From NCBI RefSeq assembly GCF_000485595.1, contig NW_014577500.1, positions 76,374 through 106,784 on the forward strand: a DNA stretch of 30,411 nucleotides. The letters run 5' to 3'. This document shows positions 1-8,425 of this stretch, in pieces. The position numbers and the translations under genes were made by a program. Below the pieces are notes generated by a model, which did no database searches, was not told the origin of the DNA, and worked only from the letters and a program-made list of their open reading frames with translations. Within the stretch, counting starts at the first letter, position 1; every line of letters starts with the position of its first letter. Origin of the DNA: Priapulus caudatus (taxonomy: Eukaryota > Priapulida > Priapulimorpha > Priapulimorphida > Priapulidae).

Positions 1-281
1 CCCCGAACCCCCCCTGGCCACGGGCCTGTACTAGAGCTAAATGGAGGCCTTGCTAAGTTGCTGGTAGTCTGGTACATGCCATATGGTTCGTGTCACCTGC
101 GGGATAGCGGATTGCAGCATGCTCTGAGCCAAACTGCATGCAGTGCCCCTTCGCTCACTCAGGATAATACAATCAGTAGAATTGAGCCAGAGCGAGAGTG
201 CCATCTGTCGTGGAGTTTGGCTCTGAGCATACAGCGCACGATCACGTGATCATGTGTTAGCCCCAGGAGCACGCGCACCAA

Positions 282-392
282 TAACCTGTATGATACAGGC
301 GGTATGTTTCGCTTCACTACACTATCTACGTGTGAAGCAAAGATGTGAAGTGTAGTGAAGCGGAACCGGAACCGCCTGTATCATACAGGTTA
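282..392. mobile_element. 111-bp foldback MITE with 9-bp target duplication
   Basis: Terminal inverted repeats start TAACCTGTATGATACAGG at 282 and end with the reverse complement at 392. Direct repeats GCGCACCAA flank the element (273-281 and 393-401). Each terminal repeat itself contains a short palindrome (CCTGTATGATACAGG). An inner stem GCTTCACTACAC / GTGTAGTGAAGC makes the whole element fold back. A 9-bp duplication is typical of Mutator-like elements. There is no coding capacity. Confidence 0.8.
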
Positions 393-534
393 GCGCACCA
401 ATGATTTATATTCTCTGCGCGTACCCAGGCCACCCGGCATTTGACCCGCAGGTGAACTGCAGCGAGGCGAAGATCATACGTATTTTTTCCGCGTTGCGAC
501 ACGTAACAGCTAGTAGTTTGGATACTGAGTGGTA

Positions 535-708
535 CACAGGCACTTGAAGCATATCAACTGTAAACATACGGCGCCGCCATTGCGCGTACACTAACAGTAA
601 CACATATATATTGATATATATATTTATATATAACTCAATATATATGTGTTAGTGTACGCGCAATGGCGGCGCCGTATGTTTACAGTTGATATGCTTCAAG
701 TGCCTGTG
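535..708. repeat. near-perfect large palindrome
   Basis: The arm at 535-611 is repeated in reverse complement at 638-708. Over about 70 bp it is essentially identical apart from a 6-base GTAACA insertion in the left arm. The loop is about 25 bp of AT-rich DNA. Flanking bases show no clear target duplication. The near identity implies a recent origin, either by foldback insertion or template switching. Confidence 0.85.
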
Positions 709-724
709 GAGTGGTAGGTACAAT

Positions 725-814
725 CAAGGAGCTAAATATAACAGTTATATACTGTTATAACTGTTATAGCTGTTATGTTTAGGAGTTAAAATAGCTGTTA
801 TATTTAGCTCCTTG
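725..814. mobile_element. 90-bp hAT-like MITE
   Basis: Termini CAAGGAGCTAAATATAACAG (725-744) and its exact reverse complement (795-814) enclose AT-rich DNA. Flanking octamers GGTACAAT (717-724) and GATACAAT (815-822) match at 7 of 8 bases, as expected for a hAT-size 8-bp target duplication. Confidence 0.65.
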
Positions 815-879
815 GATACAATATATATGTTTTTCTTTTTGTTTGTTACTTCCCGTAGCCGTTGGCAACGAAAAGTTAC

Positions 880-967
880 GAGAATTTTTAACTTTACGAA
901 GTTTCTGGCAACGCTTTCAGAGAAAAAGTTAATGTTAAGACAAATTTTTTCTGACAACGGGCCCCTG
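880..967. mobile_element. 3' end of a hAT-like element, truncated
   Basis: The stretch ends ...CTGACAACGGGCCCCTG at 967. Its reverse complement, CAGGGGCCCGTTGTCAG, matches the left terminus of the element at 29435-29672, as does the inner GTCTTAACATTA motif. The GAGAAAAAGTTA motif is also shared. No left terminus is visible here. Confidence 0.55.
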
Positions 968-1006
968 GAGTTGAACATGTTCTACTCCTGTACTGAAGTG
1001 TAGGAC

Positions 1007-1126
1007 TATATATAAATTGTGTAGACATGTTCGTGCTTCAGATGGCTCGTGTGAATTAACGTTTATAGTCTTGCAGCACGCCAGCAGCTTGTCGGTCTCA
1101 TTGAGTCATTCTTCACATGTGCAGGT
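1007..1126 (+). promoter_or_regulatory. possible MIOX promoter and 5' non-coding exon
   Basis: A TATA-like TATATATAAA lies at 1007-1016. About 110 bp further on is a strong donor-like GTGCAG|GTATGT near 1123-1129. An acceptor-like TTTAG at 1700-1704 lies just before the MIOX ATG. This arrangement suggests a short untranslated first exon. It rests on motifs only; no transcript evidence is available. Confidence 0.3.
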
Positions 1127-1253
1127 ATGTGCATCTTTAACTATAATTAGACCAATAAATTTCGCCTAGAAGTTAATCGTTCTTTTAAATCGAATTTAAA
1201 TAATTTTGGAATGATAATTGATATAGTTTTGGACCCTGCAAAGTGCAAATGGG

Positions 1254-1535
1254 GCTCATAGGGTCTATGTCCCCCAGGGTACTGCCGGAACGTACCCTGG
1301 GTACGGTCTGGTATACCGGAACGTACCCTGCATGGTCACTATTTGATATGGATAGGGTTAGGGTTAGGGTTTGGGTTAGGATTAGGGAGTAGGCGTAGGC
1401 GACTCCCTAGACTCGTTAGTGGAGTAGGCGAGGTACGGTCCGGCATATTAGATAGTACCAGGGTACGTTCCGGTATACCGGACCGTACCCAGGGTACGTT
1501 CCGGCAGTACCCCGGGGGACATAGACCCTCTCAGC
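1254..1535 (+). mobile_element. TTAGGG-bearing foldback element, copy 1
   Basis: Long terminal inverted repeats begin GCTCATAGGGTCTATG and end with the complement at 1535. A perfect 9-bp target duplication GCAAATGGG lies at 1245-1253 and 1536-1544. Between the arms are a run of TTAGGG-like units (1351-1389) and a GTAGGCGTAGGCGACTCC block. The arms carry repeated GGAACGTACCCTGG and GTATACCGG palindromes. The 9-bp duplication with long arms suggests a non-autonomous Mutator-like element. It has no coding capacity. Confidence 0.85.
1351..1389 (+). repeat. interstitial telomere-like (TTAGGG)n inside foldback element
   Basis: About five TTAGGG or near-TTAGGG hexamers occur between the inverted arms of copy 1. 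The same tract occurs in reverse orientation in copy 2 at 3023-3058 and in decayed form in copy 3. It is therefore part of the element rather than a chromosome end. Confidence 0.85.
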
Positions 1536-1716
1536 GCAAATGGGCTCAACTAATCCAGCAGGTTGCTAAACTAGGCTTGGGCCGAAGTTTTTATGATGTG
1601 ACGCTATTGGAAAACCAGCAATAGCTAGGAGTCTAGCAGATTGGATTAATGTTTTGCCAATTATTGTCATAAATATTAATTTTTTTAACCATAAAACGAT
1701 TTAGTTTGTGAAGAAA

Positions 1717-1803
1717 ATGGAGAAGGTAGAGCTACTTGATCCCTCTGAATTGTATCGTCCAGAGAAAGTCCACATGGAGAAGCAGGCGCTAAGAAATTAC
1801 AAT
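1717..1803 (+). CDS. MIOX: MIOX coding exon 1
   Basis: Encodes residues 1-29 ([11 protein letters not shown], then ALRNYN), matching the N-terminal DPS-x-YRP and FRNYT elements of animal MIOX. The donor is AAT|GTAAGT, phase 0. Open reading continues past the donor to 1938, but that extension has no family resemblance and is read-through into the intron. Confidence 0.92.
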
Positions 1804-2763
1804 GTAAGTGTCGTAGTTTCGGACTACGGATACGCAATTAGACAAAGAACTCGTAGAGTATGTGACAAGTATCTTTACTCAAACAGAACCACCGTGCATC
1901 ACTGTCGTGCCAGTGCTGCCATCTATCGTGACATATAACATAACTATAACAAACTATGACAGTAAGTTTCTTTTATAGTTTGTAGAACTGTGCTGCAATT
2001 TTACATGTACAGTCGACCTCGCCTAAGTCGACATCGCACAAGTCGAATAATCGGCCAAGTCGAAGCGCCACAAAAGTCCCGATATCTCCATATGTATTTA
2101 CATCTTCGTCTAAGTCTAAATTCACAAGTCAAATTTCGGCTATCTCGAAGAAGAATTCTAGTCCCAATTGGTTCAAACCTGCATTAATTCAACCGCACAA
2201 GTCGAAGTCGGAGGCTCCTTGTTTTTACGAACATGCAGTAATGAACATTCCCCACGTAACTGAAACAATCAGTGCACTCACCCCATAGGCTAGGCTTCTA
2301 ACCGCCATTGAGTTTCCTGTTATATGGCACGTCGTATGCACCTATATAATCTACAGGTCTTATCTACGGGCAATATCTTTCTATCTCTTGATATATAGTG
2401 TTGAAGGAGATATAAACATTATAAGTGCATGTACCCACTTGTACTTTCATTTTCATAGCACGAGTCTACACCGCAGAGAGTGAAAAACACATACTATACT
2501 ATGCACACAAACCAGTGTGTCGACTTTGTAAAGGCAAAGGTATGATATATGTATGGTAATGGCGAGATAAGGGTGTGTGTCTCAGATAAGAATAAAGGTA
2601 AAACACATATATAGCTATTGCAGATAGCAGCATTTGATGAATATGTGGTATGTAACAGTAAGGTCAATGTGTAAGTAGTTATATCATGGCTCAGTCTCAA
2701 AAAAATACATAGCTCAGTCTGAGTTCAAAGTATATTCAAAGTAACAGTGACATATGTATGGCA

Positions 2764-2794
<31 letters not shown>

Positions 2795-5700
2795 TGGTTA
2801 TATATAGACCATATAATGAGCATATGTATGTTTGTCATAGTGTTGTGTATAAAGAGTGTCTATGGCTGATAGGGTCTATGTCCCCCAGGGTACTGCCGGA
2901 ACGTACCCTGGGTACGGTCCGGTATACCGGAATGTACCCTGGTACTAAATACTACTATCCAATATTCCGGACCGTGCCTCGCCTACTCCACTAACGAGTC
3001 TAGGGAGTCGCCTACGCCTACTCCCTAACCCTAACCCTAACCGTAACCCTAACCATATCGATCAGCTAGGTAGTTACCAGGGTACGTTCCGGTATACCGG
3101 ACCGTACCCAGGGTACGTTCCGGCAGTACCCTGGGGGACATAGACCCTATGAGCGTGTCTATAAGTGACAGAAACTGCAGAATGAGACAGCTAGAAGGAA
3201 ACTGCAACCATGCGTGTAGTGGAGCGTCTGACTATAAACAGCAGTGTTTGCTACTCGTTTGCTAACCCAGTGTTGTGGTTTTACACTGACCTGTCCTTGT
3301 AAGCATGTGCGTAGAATTGCGACACACTGCTATTAGCGAACCACCACTAAATGTCCGGGGTTTCCATGCAGGTGGCGGAGTACAGTAGATTCGATAAGGG
3401 CGAGATGTCCGTAATGGAGGCACTGGACAAACTCAACTCTGTGATTGATGAAAGCGACCCGGACGTAGAATTTCCGAACATATATCACGCGTACCAGACA
3501 GCGGAGCGCGTTCGAGAGAAACATCCAGATAAAGGTTGTGTGTCTACAAGTCGCATAACTTATATAAGCACAGCTTCATTGAGCTATAGTTCACCAGTGC
3601 CTTGTTTTTATTAAAATATATGGAAATCCTAGTGATCTGTTTGTTTGATTTATGAAGGACTTAATTTTTGAGAGTAGATTTAGCTGTAAGTACTCGAACG
3701 TGCGTAATGACGGCTTTTGAATTTTCTAAGAATGTAGTTTTATTACTCTTTGCAGATTGGTTCCAACTCACTGGCCTGATTCATGATCTCGGCAAACTGC
3801 TGGCAGTTTATGGAGAGCCCCAGGTAAAGAATATTTCATTTATCTTCTGATTAAAGCTTAGGTTCAGCTTTTTAAAATGTAGTTTCATTTGTTTGGGAAT
3901 ATCAAATAACCACAATCGAAGGGATTCCTGCCTCACAAACATGTCCAGTGTGTGTGACTGGGAACTAATTACATGCTAGCTTGAAATGCCAAAAAAGATT
4001 CTTGTGTGATAATAAAACCACAACACAAATAACGTGTCTTAGGGAAAACGAATTGGTTCAAACACATCAATTAAAAAATATACATGCTTGTTTCTATGTT
4101 ATCTGGAACACTGTTGTCAGGTTTAAGTAGGTTAAAGTGCATTAGCGCTTAAGTTTTCACTTCCTAAATCGACATCGTGTAACGACCTTGCTGAATTTCA
4201 GTGGTCCGTTGTTGGCGACACGTTTCCTGTGGGCTGTGCCATAGTGCCATCTATTGTGTTTGGTGCTGACAGCTTCAAAGAGAATCCAGACACTAAAAAC
4301 CCAAAATACAAGTTTGTAGATTTTTTGTTGTTGAAGGCAGTCGGAAATATCTGCCGTTCTTTTTTAACATTCTTTTTTTGAATTTCGACCTGTGAGTAAT
4401 TTCAAAATTCATTATGTTTTTATTAAGTGCCCTGCTGATAAGTTTAGAGAGATTTCCCTGCATTAATTGTGATTGCCGAGATTCGTTTTAAAAATAGCTC
4501 AAATAATTGGCAAGCGGATACTAACATATGGTGGTGGCACTGGTGGGTGTACAGATTGGAAGTGTGCAATACAGGTTTTTACATGGTATATGTTTTGAAG
4601 CACACTAGCTTACCTCGTGTGCTGAACCGTGGTGATTTTGGATTACAATTAAAAGGAAACCCCATTGCAGAAATCTGTTATGTACACACTTCCAACATTC
4701 AAGCTGTCAGGATATTTTGTCATCAGTAATGACTAACAGTTTTGCGCGACCAGCATTAATTTAATGTGAACGACAGTTTGAAGTGATTTTGAAGTTTTGA
4801 GTTTTGAGAATCAATCCAAAGGGAGATATAAAATTGGACAATTTTGACAGTTTTACATAACTATTTTAAAATATTCGGAATTCATTTTTTCTCTCCTTGA
4901 AAATGTGTATGAGGTGTACATATATGAATCAGTTTTTAGTATGCCTCAAATGATGATCCATTGTTCTGTTGTATAGCACTCGTCTAGGAATTTATAAAGA
5001 AAACTGTGGGCTGGAACGTGTGCAGATGTCATGGGGCCATGATGGTTAGTGTTATTATACAATTATTGCTTGTTTGCGAGGAAAATGGGGAGTTTTGTTC
5101 ACCGGTTACAGGCGACATTGATTTTCAAGGTCGACAAAATTCCATGTTGCCGGAACAACCAGGTGATAGTGGTTTGCTACATAAAATCCGGAATAAATAG
5201 TACTATTATTAGGGCCAACTATGAGAAGTCAGAAAAGACCAAGGGCAATTCCGTATACCAGCCATTTCCTATACCTATGATTTAATTATAAGTGTAACTC
5301 AATAAACATGAATGTTGCCCATTCAATAACCTTCACATACATGATCACAATCCAGAGAGATAGACTAGAAATTAATTGCCACGTTTAACCAATGTATAAC
5401 ATGTATAACCAGAACGAGACAGAACACCATTGGGATAGTTTCCTATGCAAGATATTAATCGTTCATGTAATTGCATTGGATTTTTCAAATAATGCAAATT
5501 ATTGGCGACTTAAAAACGGTGGTATTCAATGTTGGTGGTAATTCAAACGTTTAATTTGAGAAGATTTAAACTATAAAGCCTCCTGCATGCTTGCAACATT
5601 TTCAGACGCTTGCTCGTCTTTCTTGTAGAATACCTGTACCAAGTGCTAAAGGAGAACAAGTGCGCCCTGCCAGAGGAAGCGCTGTACGCAGTGCGCTACC

Positions 5701-6254
5701 ACTCCTTTTATCCGTGGCACAGCGGCGGCGACTACAAGTACCTGTGCAGTAACCATGATGCGGAGATGCTCGAATGGATAGTTGAATTCAAGTGAGTATG
5801 TAAAATTTCGAGGAAAGTCCGATGTTCAAGATTTCACACGTATTTGCGGTGGATATCTAGCCGTGGTCTAACAGTCAACGAAGAAACCTTTTGGTTCATA
5901 GTTGTCATTCCGTTATTCGTCGAAGAAACTGCATCCATGTTATAATTCAGCAAACACTGCACTATCTTGAAAAGCACTGATCAACCCATTCATACACCGT
6001 GACAGAACTCCCCCCCCCCCCCGGGTGCAACTGCTGGAAAATGCAGTTGAGGATGGCACAGGAAAGAGTTTTTCAGTCATCAGTTCGGTAACTATGGAAG
6101 TTTATTTTACAGCCAGTTCGGTAACTATGGAAGTTTATTTTACAGCCAGTTCGACTTGTACTCAAAGACAGACGACATTCCCGATATCGAGAAACTGAGG
6201 CCTTACTATCAAACCCTCGTTGACACGTACTGCCCTGGAAAACTTCGCTGGTAA
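1717..6254 (+). CDS. MIOX: myo-inositol oxygenase, complete gene of 8 coding exons
   Basis: MIOX is a cytosolic di-iron enzyme that uses O2 to cleave myo-inositol to D-glucuronate, the first step of inositol catabolism. Coding exons are 1717-1803, 2459-2539, 3372-3534, 3756-3823, 4202-4311, 4977-5044, 5629-5791 and 6146-6254. They join in frame with GT-AG introns to give 282 aa, against about 285 in vertebrates. Iron ligands seen are H95 (HAYQTAE), H120 and D121 (HDLGK), H191 (SWGHD), H217 (YHSFYPWH) and D250 (FDLY); substrate-site D82 and K124 are also present. Offsets from human numbering are a constant 3. The ATG at 1717 is chosen because it follows a splice-acceptor-like site at 1703-1704 and leads straight into the conserved DPSELYRPE start. 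Introns of 378, 665, 584 and 354 bp (3824-4201, 4312-4976, 5045-5628, 5792-6145) show no further gene. Identification is from family knowledge; the exon joins are inferred. Confidence 0.96.
2010..2220. mobile_element. possible pogo/Tc1-like transposon terminus fragment
   Basis: A block starting after TA with CAGTCGACCTCGCCTAAG continues with repeated AAGTCGA motifs (ACAAGTCGAATAATCGGCC and similar) into about 2220. This style of terminal sequence is common in pogo-like elements with TA target sites. No second terminus or transposase was found, so the assignment is tentative. Confidence 0.35.
2459..2539 (+). CDS. MIOX: MIOX coding exon 2
   Basis: Encodes residues 30-56, including [19 protein letters not shown], the MIOX MHTNQTVDFV element. 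The acceptor is TTTCATAG|CAC and the donor AAG|GTATGA, both phase 0. It lies in a longer region open on the other strand and is easy to miss. It supplies exactly the segment missing between exons 1 and 3. Confidence 0.93.
2767..2795. repeat. (AT)n microsatellite
   Basis: An alternating TA run of about 29 bp in MIOX intron 2, upstream of foldback copy 2. Confidence 0.9.
2865..3154 (-). mobile_element. TTAGGG-bearing foldback element, copy 2 (inverted)
   Basis: Same family as copy 1 but in the opposite orientation, with the telomere-like tract as CCCTAA units at 3023-3058. It is flanked by GTGTCTATG (2856-2864) and GTGTCTATA (3155-3163), a 9-bp target duplication with one mismatch. It lies in the intron between MIOX exons 2 and 3. 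Confidence 0.85.
3372..3534 (+). CDS. MIOX: MIOX coding exon 3
   Basis: Encodes residues 57-110 plus one base. It holds the [10 protein letters not shown] and [13 protein letters not shown] segments, substrate-site D82, and H95 of HAYQTAE, the first iron ligand. The acceptor is CATGCAG|GTG and the donor AAAG|GTTGTG, phase 1. Confidence 0.96.
3756..3823 (+). CDS. MIOX: MIOX coding exon 4
   Basis: Encodes residues 111-133 ([13 protein letters not shown]). It carries the HD pair H120-D121 that defines the HD-domain di-iron centre, and K124. The acceptor is TTTGCAG and the donor CCCCAG|GTAAAG, phase 0. Confidence 0.97.
4202..4311 (+). CDS. MIOX: MIOX coding exon 5
   Basis: Encodes residues 134-169 ([12 protein letters not shown] and following). 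The donor is placed at ACAA|GTTTGT because only that site keeps phase with exon 6 and rebuilds Y-N-T-R-L-G at the junction. A GTAGAT five bases further on would put exon 6 out of frame. Confidence 0.92.
4977..5044 (+). CDS. MIOX: MIOX coding exon 6
   Basis: Encodes residues 170-192 ([20 protein letters not shown]), carrying iron ligand H191. The acceptor is GTATAG|C and the donor GATG|GTTAGT, phase 1. Confidence 0.94.
5629..5791 (+). CDS. MIOX: MIOX coding exon 7
   Basis: Encodes residues 193-246, starting [15 protein letters not shown] and holding [13 protein letters not shown] with iron ligand H217. The acceptor is CTTGTAG|AA and the donor TTCAA|GTGAGT, phase 2. Confidence 0.96.
6010..6022. 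repeat. poly(C) tract
   Basis: Thirteen consecutive C in MIOX intron 7, about 90 bp before the duplicated acceptor. Confidence 0.9.
6080..6154 (+). repeat. 33-bp tandem duplication over the MIOX exon 8 acceptor
   Basis: The unit CAGTTCGGTAACTATGG plus TTTATTTTACAG occurs twice head to tail and then runs into the true exon start CAGTTCGAC. Both copies end in a usable TTTTACAG acceptor (AG at 6111-6112 and 6144-6145). The period is 33 bp, divisible by three, and the extra segment is open in the MIOX frame. Confidence 0.9.
6146..6254 (+). CDS. MIOX: MIOX last coding exon (stop TAA 6252-6254)
   Basis: Encodes residues 247-282 (NQFDLYSK, then [17 protein letters not shown]), with iron ligand D250 and the conserved C-terminal CPG-x-L-x-W. 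The acceptor at 6144-6145 is the second of two identical acceptors 33 bp apart. Use of the first (AG at 6111-6112, exon start 6113) would add 11 in-frame residues without a stop. Confidence 0.95.
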
Positions 6255-6589
6255 AACCGCCCCGGGAATCTGCAGGAACAGAGATTTAGAATTGGATGGT
6301 AAACTGGCTTATCTCGTTCACTATCCCTATACTGGTCACTTTCAGGGAATATAGAGTGGAACTTGCAGAACTGGCATATCAAAATGCTAAAAGAGTTTTT
6401 AAGTGGCAAATAGCTCATTTAAATTGTACAAACTCTGTTGATCGGGTCAACACGTCCTGGCGAATTCTTCTGAAGCTACATGAGAACCATGCACTGAGAC
6501 TCACTATTTATCCCGCTTTTGCATTATATAACTTTAATTTGTGCAATTTGGTGCCTACTAAAGTGACTGTTTTCAGATATTGTAAGATT

Positions 6590-6762
6590 TTTTTTGCTGT
6601 GCGCGAGATATTTTAGCGTTTTATTCATGAAGAGATATTCATGCGTGAGATATCTCAGCATTTTTTTGCTGTGCGTGAGATATTGTAAGATCAGCGTGAG
6701 AGCGTGAGATTTGGTCAAAATGCGTGAGTCTCACGGTCAATGCGTGAGAGTTGGCAGCCCTG
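6590..6762. mobile_element. GCGTGAGA-rich repeat fragment, probable transposon end
   Basis: The octamer GCGTGAGA and variants recur about seven times, ending in GAGAGTTGGCAGCCCTG at 6762. Read in reverse this begins CAGGGCTGCCAACTCTCACG, the style of a DNA-transposon terminus. No matching second end or target duplication was found. Confidence 0.35.
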
Positions 6763-6931
6763 CTCCACGGACGCTCAGTCTCCTCATCACAATAACTCTT
6801 AGGCTAGCTCCTGGAAAATGGCTGCCAGAAATTTGTTTCCTAATTGGCAATGATGTCTTGACACCTTCCTTCAGGTTCTCTGACAAGCCTCGTTATGTTG
6901 TATTGCGACGGTTTTGTTCGATGTTGCCCCC

Positions 6932-7003
6932 AATAAATTTCTCAATTTCACGGATTACCCTCCGGATCATGCAGCCATGTCAGCTATTGCAGTGATCAAT
7001 AAA
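6932..7003 (+). promoter_or_regulatory. candidate MIOX polyadenylation signals
   Basis: AATAAA occurs at 6932-6937 and again at 6998-7003, about 0.7 kb after the MIOX stop and before the transposon at 7178. Either could end the transcript. Confidence 0.35.
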
Positions 7004-7177
7004 TATAGTTGATTCGGCATTATTTACCTACTTCTGTGATCGTGCAAGTATATTTTACATACTTGAATAATATTATGGTCAGCTGTGTGTTTACATGTGA
7101 AATGTAGCACAAGCACTGACAGTGATACCAATTTGACAATGCAAGCTTGCAGTTCGTGTGCTGTCTTTCTTAGTTTA

Positions 7178-8425
7178 AGGCCCCTTTACACTAGAGCTAC
7201 GCTCATCACGATCGCCCCACGCTCAAAAAATTTGCCCGAGCGTAGTGAGCGTGGTTGAGAGCGTGGCCAATTGGGCCCCAGCCGGGCACAGCCGATACTA
7301 CGATCTAATTACGTCGATACTACGATCTAAGTGCGTCTATACCTCGATCTCATTGCACTCAACAAGCTTTCACCACACTCAACACCACGCCCTCATCACG
7401 CTTGCACTTCGTTCACTGCGTCTTTATTGCGACCAATCAGATCGCATTGCGTTCGAACGACGCTTGCACTGCGCCTATAAAGTGCTTTAAGCAATGCTCA
7501 CCGCGCCTCAACTGCGCGCCAGTGACGCTCCTAGTGTGACTTAATCACGCTCTAGTCAGGCGCCGACTGCACTGGCAACGACCATATAAATACCGCGCCG
7601 CGTTCTAGACATCGTCATTCGTTCTGCCGTGCTGTTCACATCAAGATTATTTTCTACTGATTTTATACCCATAATAGTATAATAGTATGCTACAACTATG
7701 CCACCAAAAGACTTCTATTTCTCCTCCTCATCCTCCTCAGCATGATGAGGGCTTCGCAATCAAGTGATTAGAGTCCTTCTACGAGAAACATGGAATGGAG
7801 TAGTGTTGCCTCATCCATAGTGGACACTGAACTGGTAGGGTGGCCAGGGTAGCACCCCAATTTATACCCCAAGTTCGCAGGACGTGATCTGAGCGTGGTA
7901 TTGACGCAACTAACACGTAATGCGAACGCCATAACGGCATGGTCTGAGCGTGTTGGGCGTAGTACAATCGTAGTACGAACGGATTGAGCTTGCTAGAGAC
8001 GCACCATGTGGTCATAGCGAGAGCGTGGTCAGGTCGCAGAGACATCTCCATGGACGTAGTAACAGCGTGATGAAAACGTATTGACATCGTGCTGAGAACG
8101 GGGTGACAATTTTCACGCACCTGACACGCTTGCCATACGATCATTAAGTTCGTACTACGCTCGAGTTACGTGGGTACTACGCCTTCCACGTCTCTAATAC
8201 GCCCGCACTGCGCTGTTTTTCCGCCACTCTCGCACCACGATTGTTTTGAACATGCTCAAAGTTTGGCCACGCTCTCCACGCTCATGGTGACTGCACCGCG
8301 CTCGATCGCGATCGCAGTACGTGACTACGTCTATATACGTTCATACTGCGTTCTACACGTTTCCACCACGCTCTTAGAGCGTAGTACGAGCGTAGTGAGA
8401 TCGGGGCCATGGTGTGAAGCCCCCT
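7178..8425. mobile_element. 1.25-kb non-autonomous DNA transposon, PIF/Harbinger-like
   Basis: The left end AGGCCCCTTTACAC and the right end, read in reverse as AGGGGGCTTCACAC, form imperfect inverted repeats with TTTA on both outer sides. Both flanks are built from many variants of CTACGCTC / CCACGCTC. A core (about 7580-7750) keeps a TATAAATA at 7585-7592 and a 15-codon reading frame from ATG 7698. No transposase is present. Terminus style and short TA-rich target fit PIF/Harbinger, but the superfamily is inferred. Confidence 0.6.
7585..7745 (+). pseudogene. promoter and 15-codon ORF remnant inside the transposon
   Basis: TATAAATA (7585-7592) is followed about 105 bp later by ATG 7698, which encodes MPPKDFYFSSSSSSA and then stops at 7743-7745. 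A serine-rich start after a TATA box looks like the surviving 5' end of an element-encoded gene whose body has been deleted. This is inference from position and composition. Confidence 0.3.

Noticed and set aside
240-251. GATCACGTGATC palindrome as a regulatory E-box
   Set aside because: A single 12-bp palindrome with a CACGTG core is not enough evidence, and it lies far from a supported promoter.
1351-1389. A telomere or a healed chromosome end
   Set aside because: The TTAGGG tract is inside a transposon with target duplications, and is repeated in other copies in the opposite orientation.
1708-1938. 76-aa single-exon protein
   Set aside because: The first 29 residues after ATG 1717 are MIOX exon 1; the remainder is intron read-through after GTAAGT at 1804.
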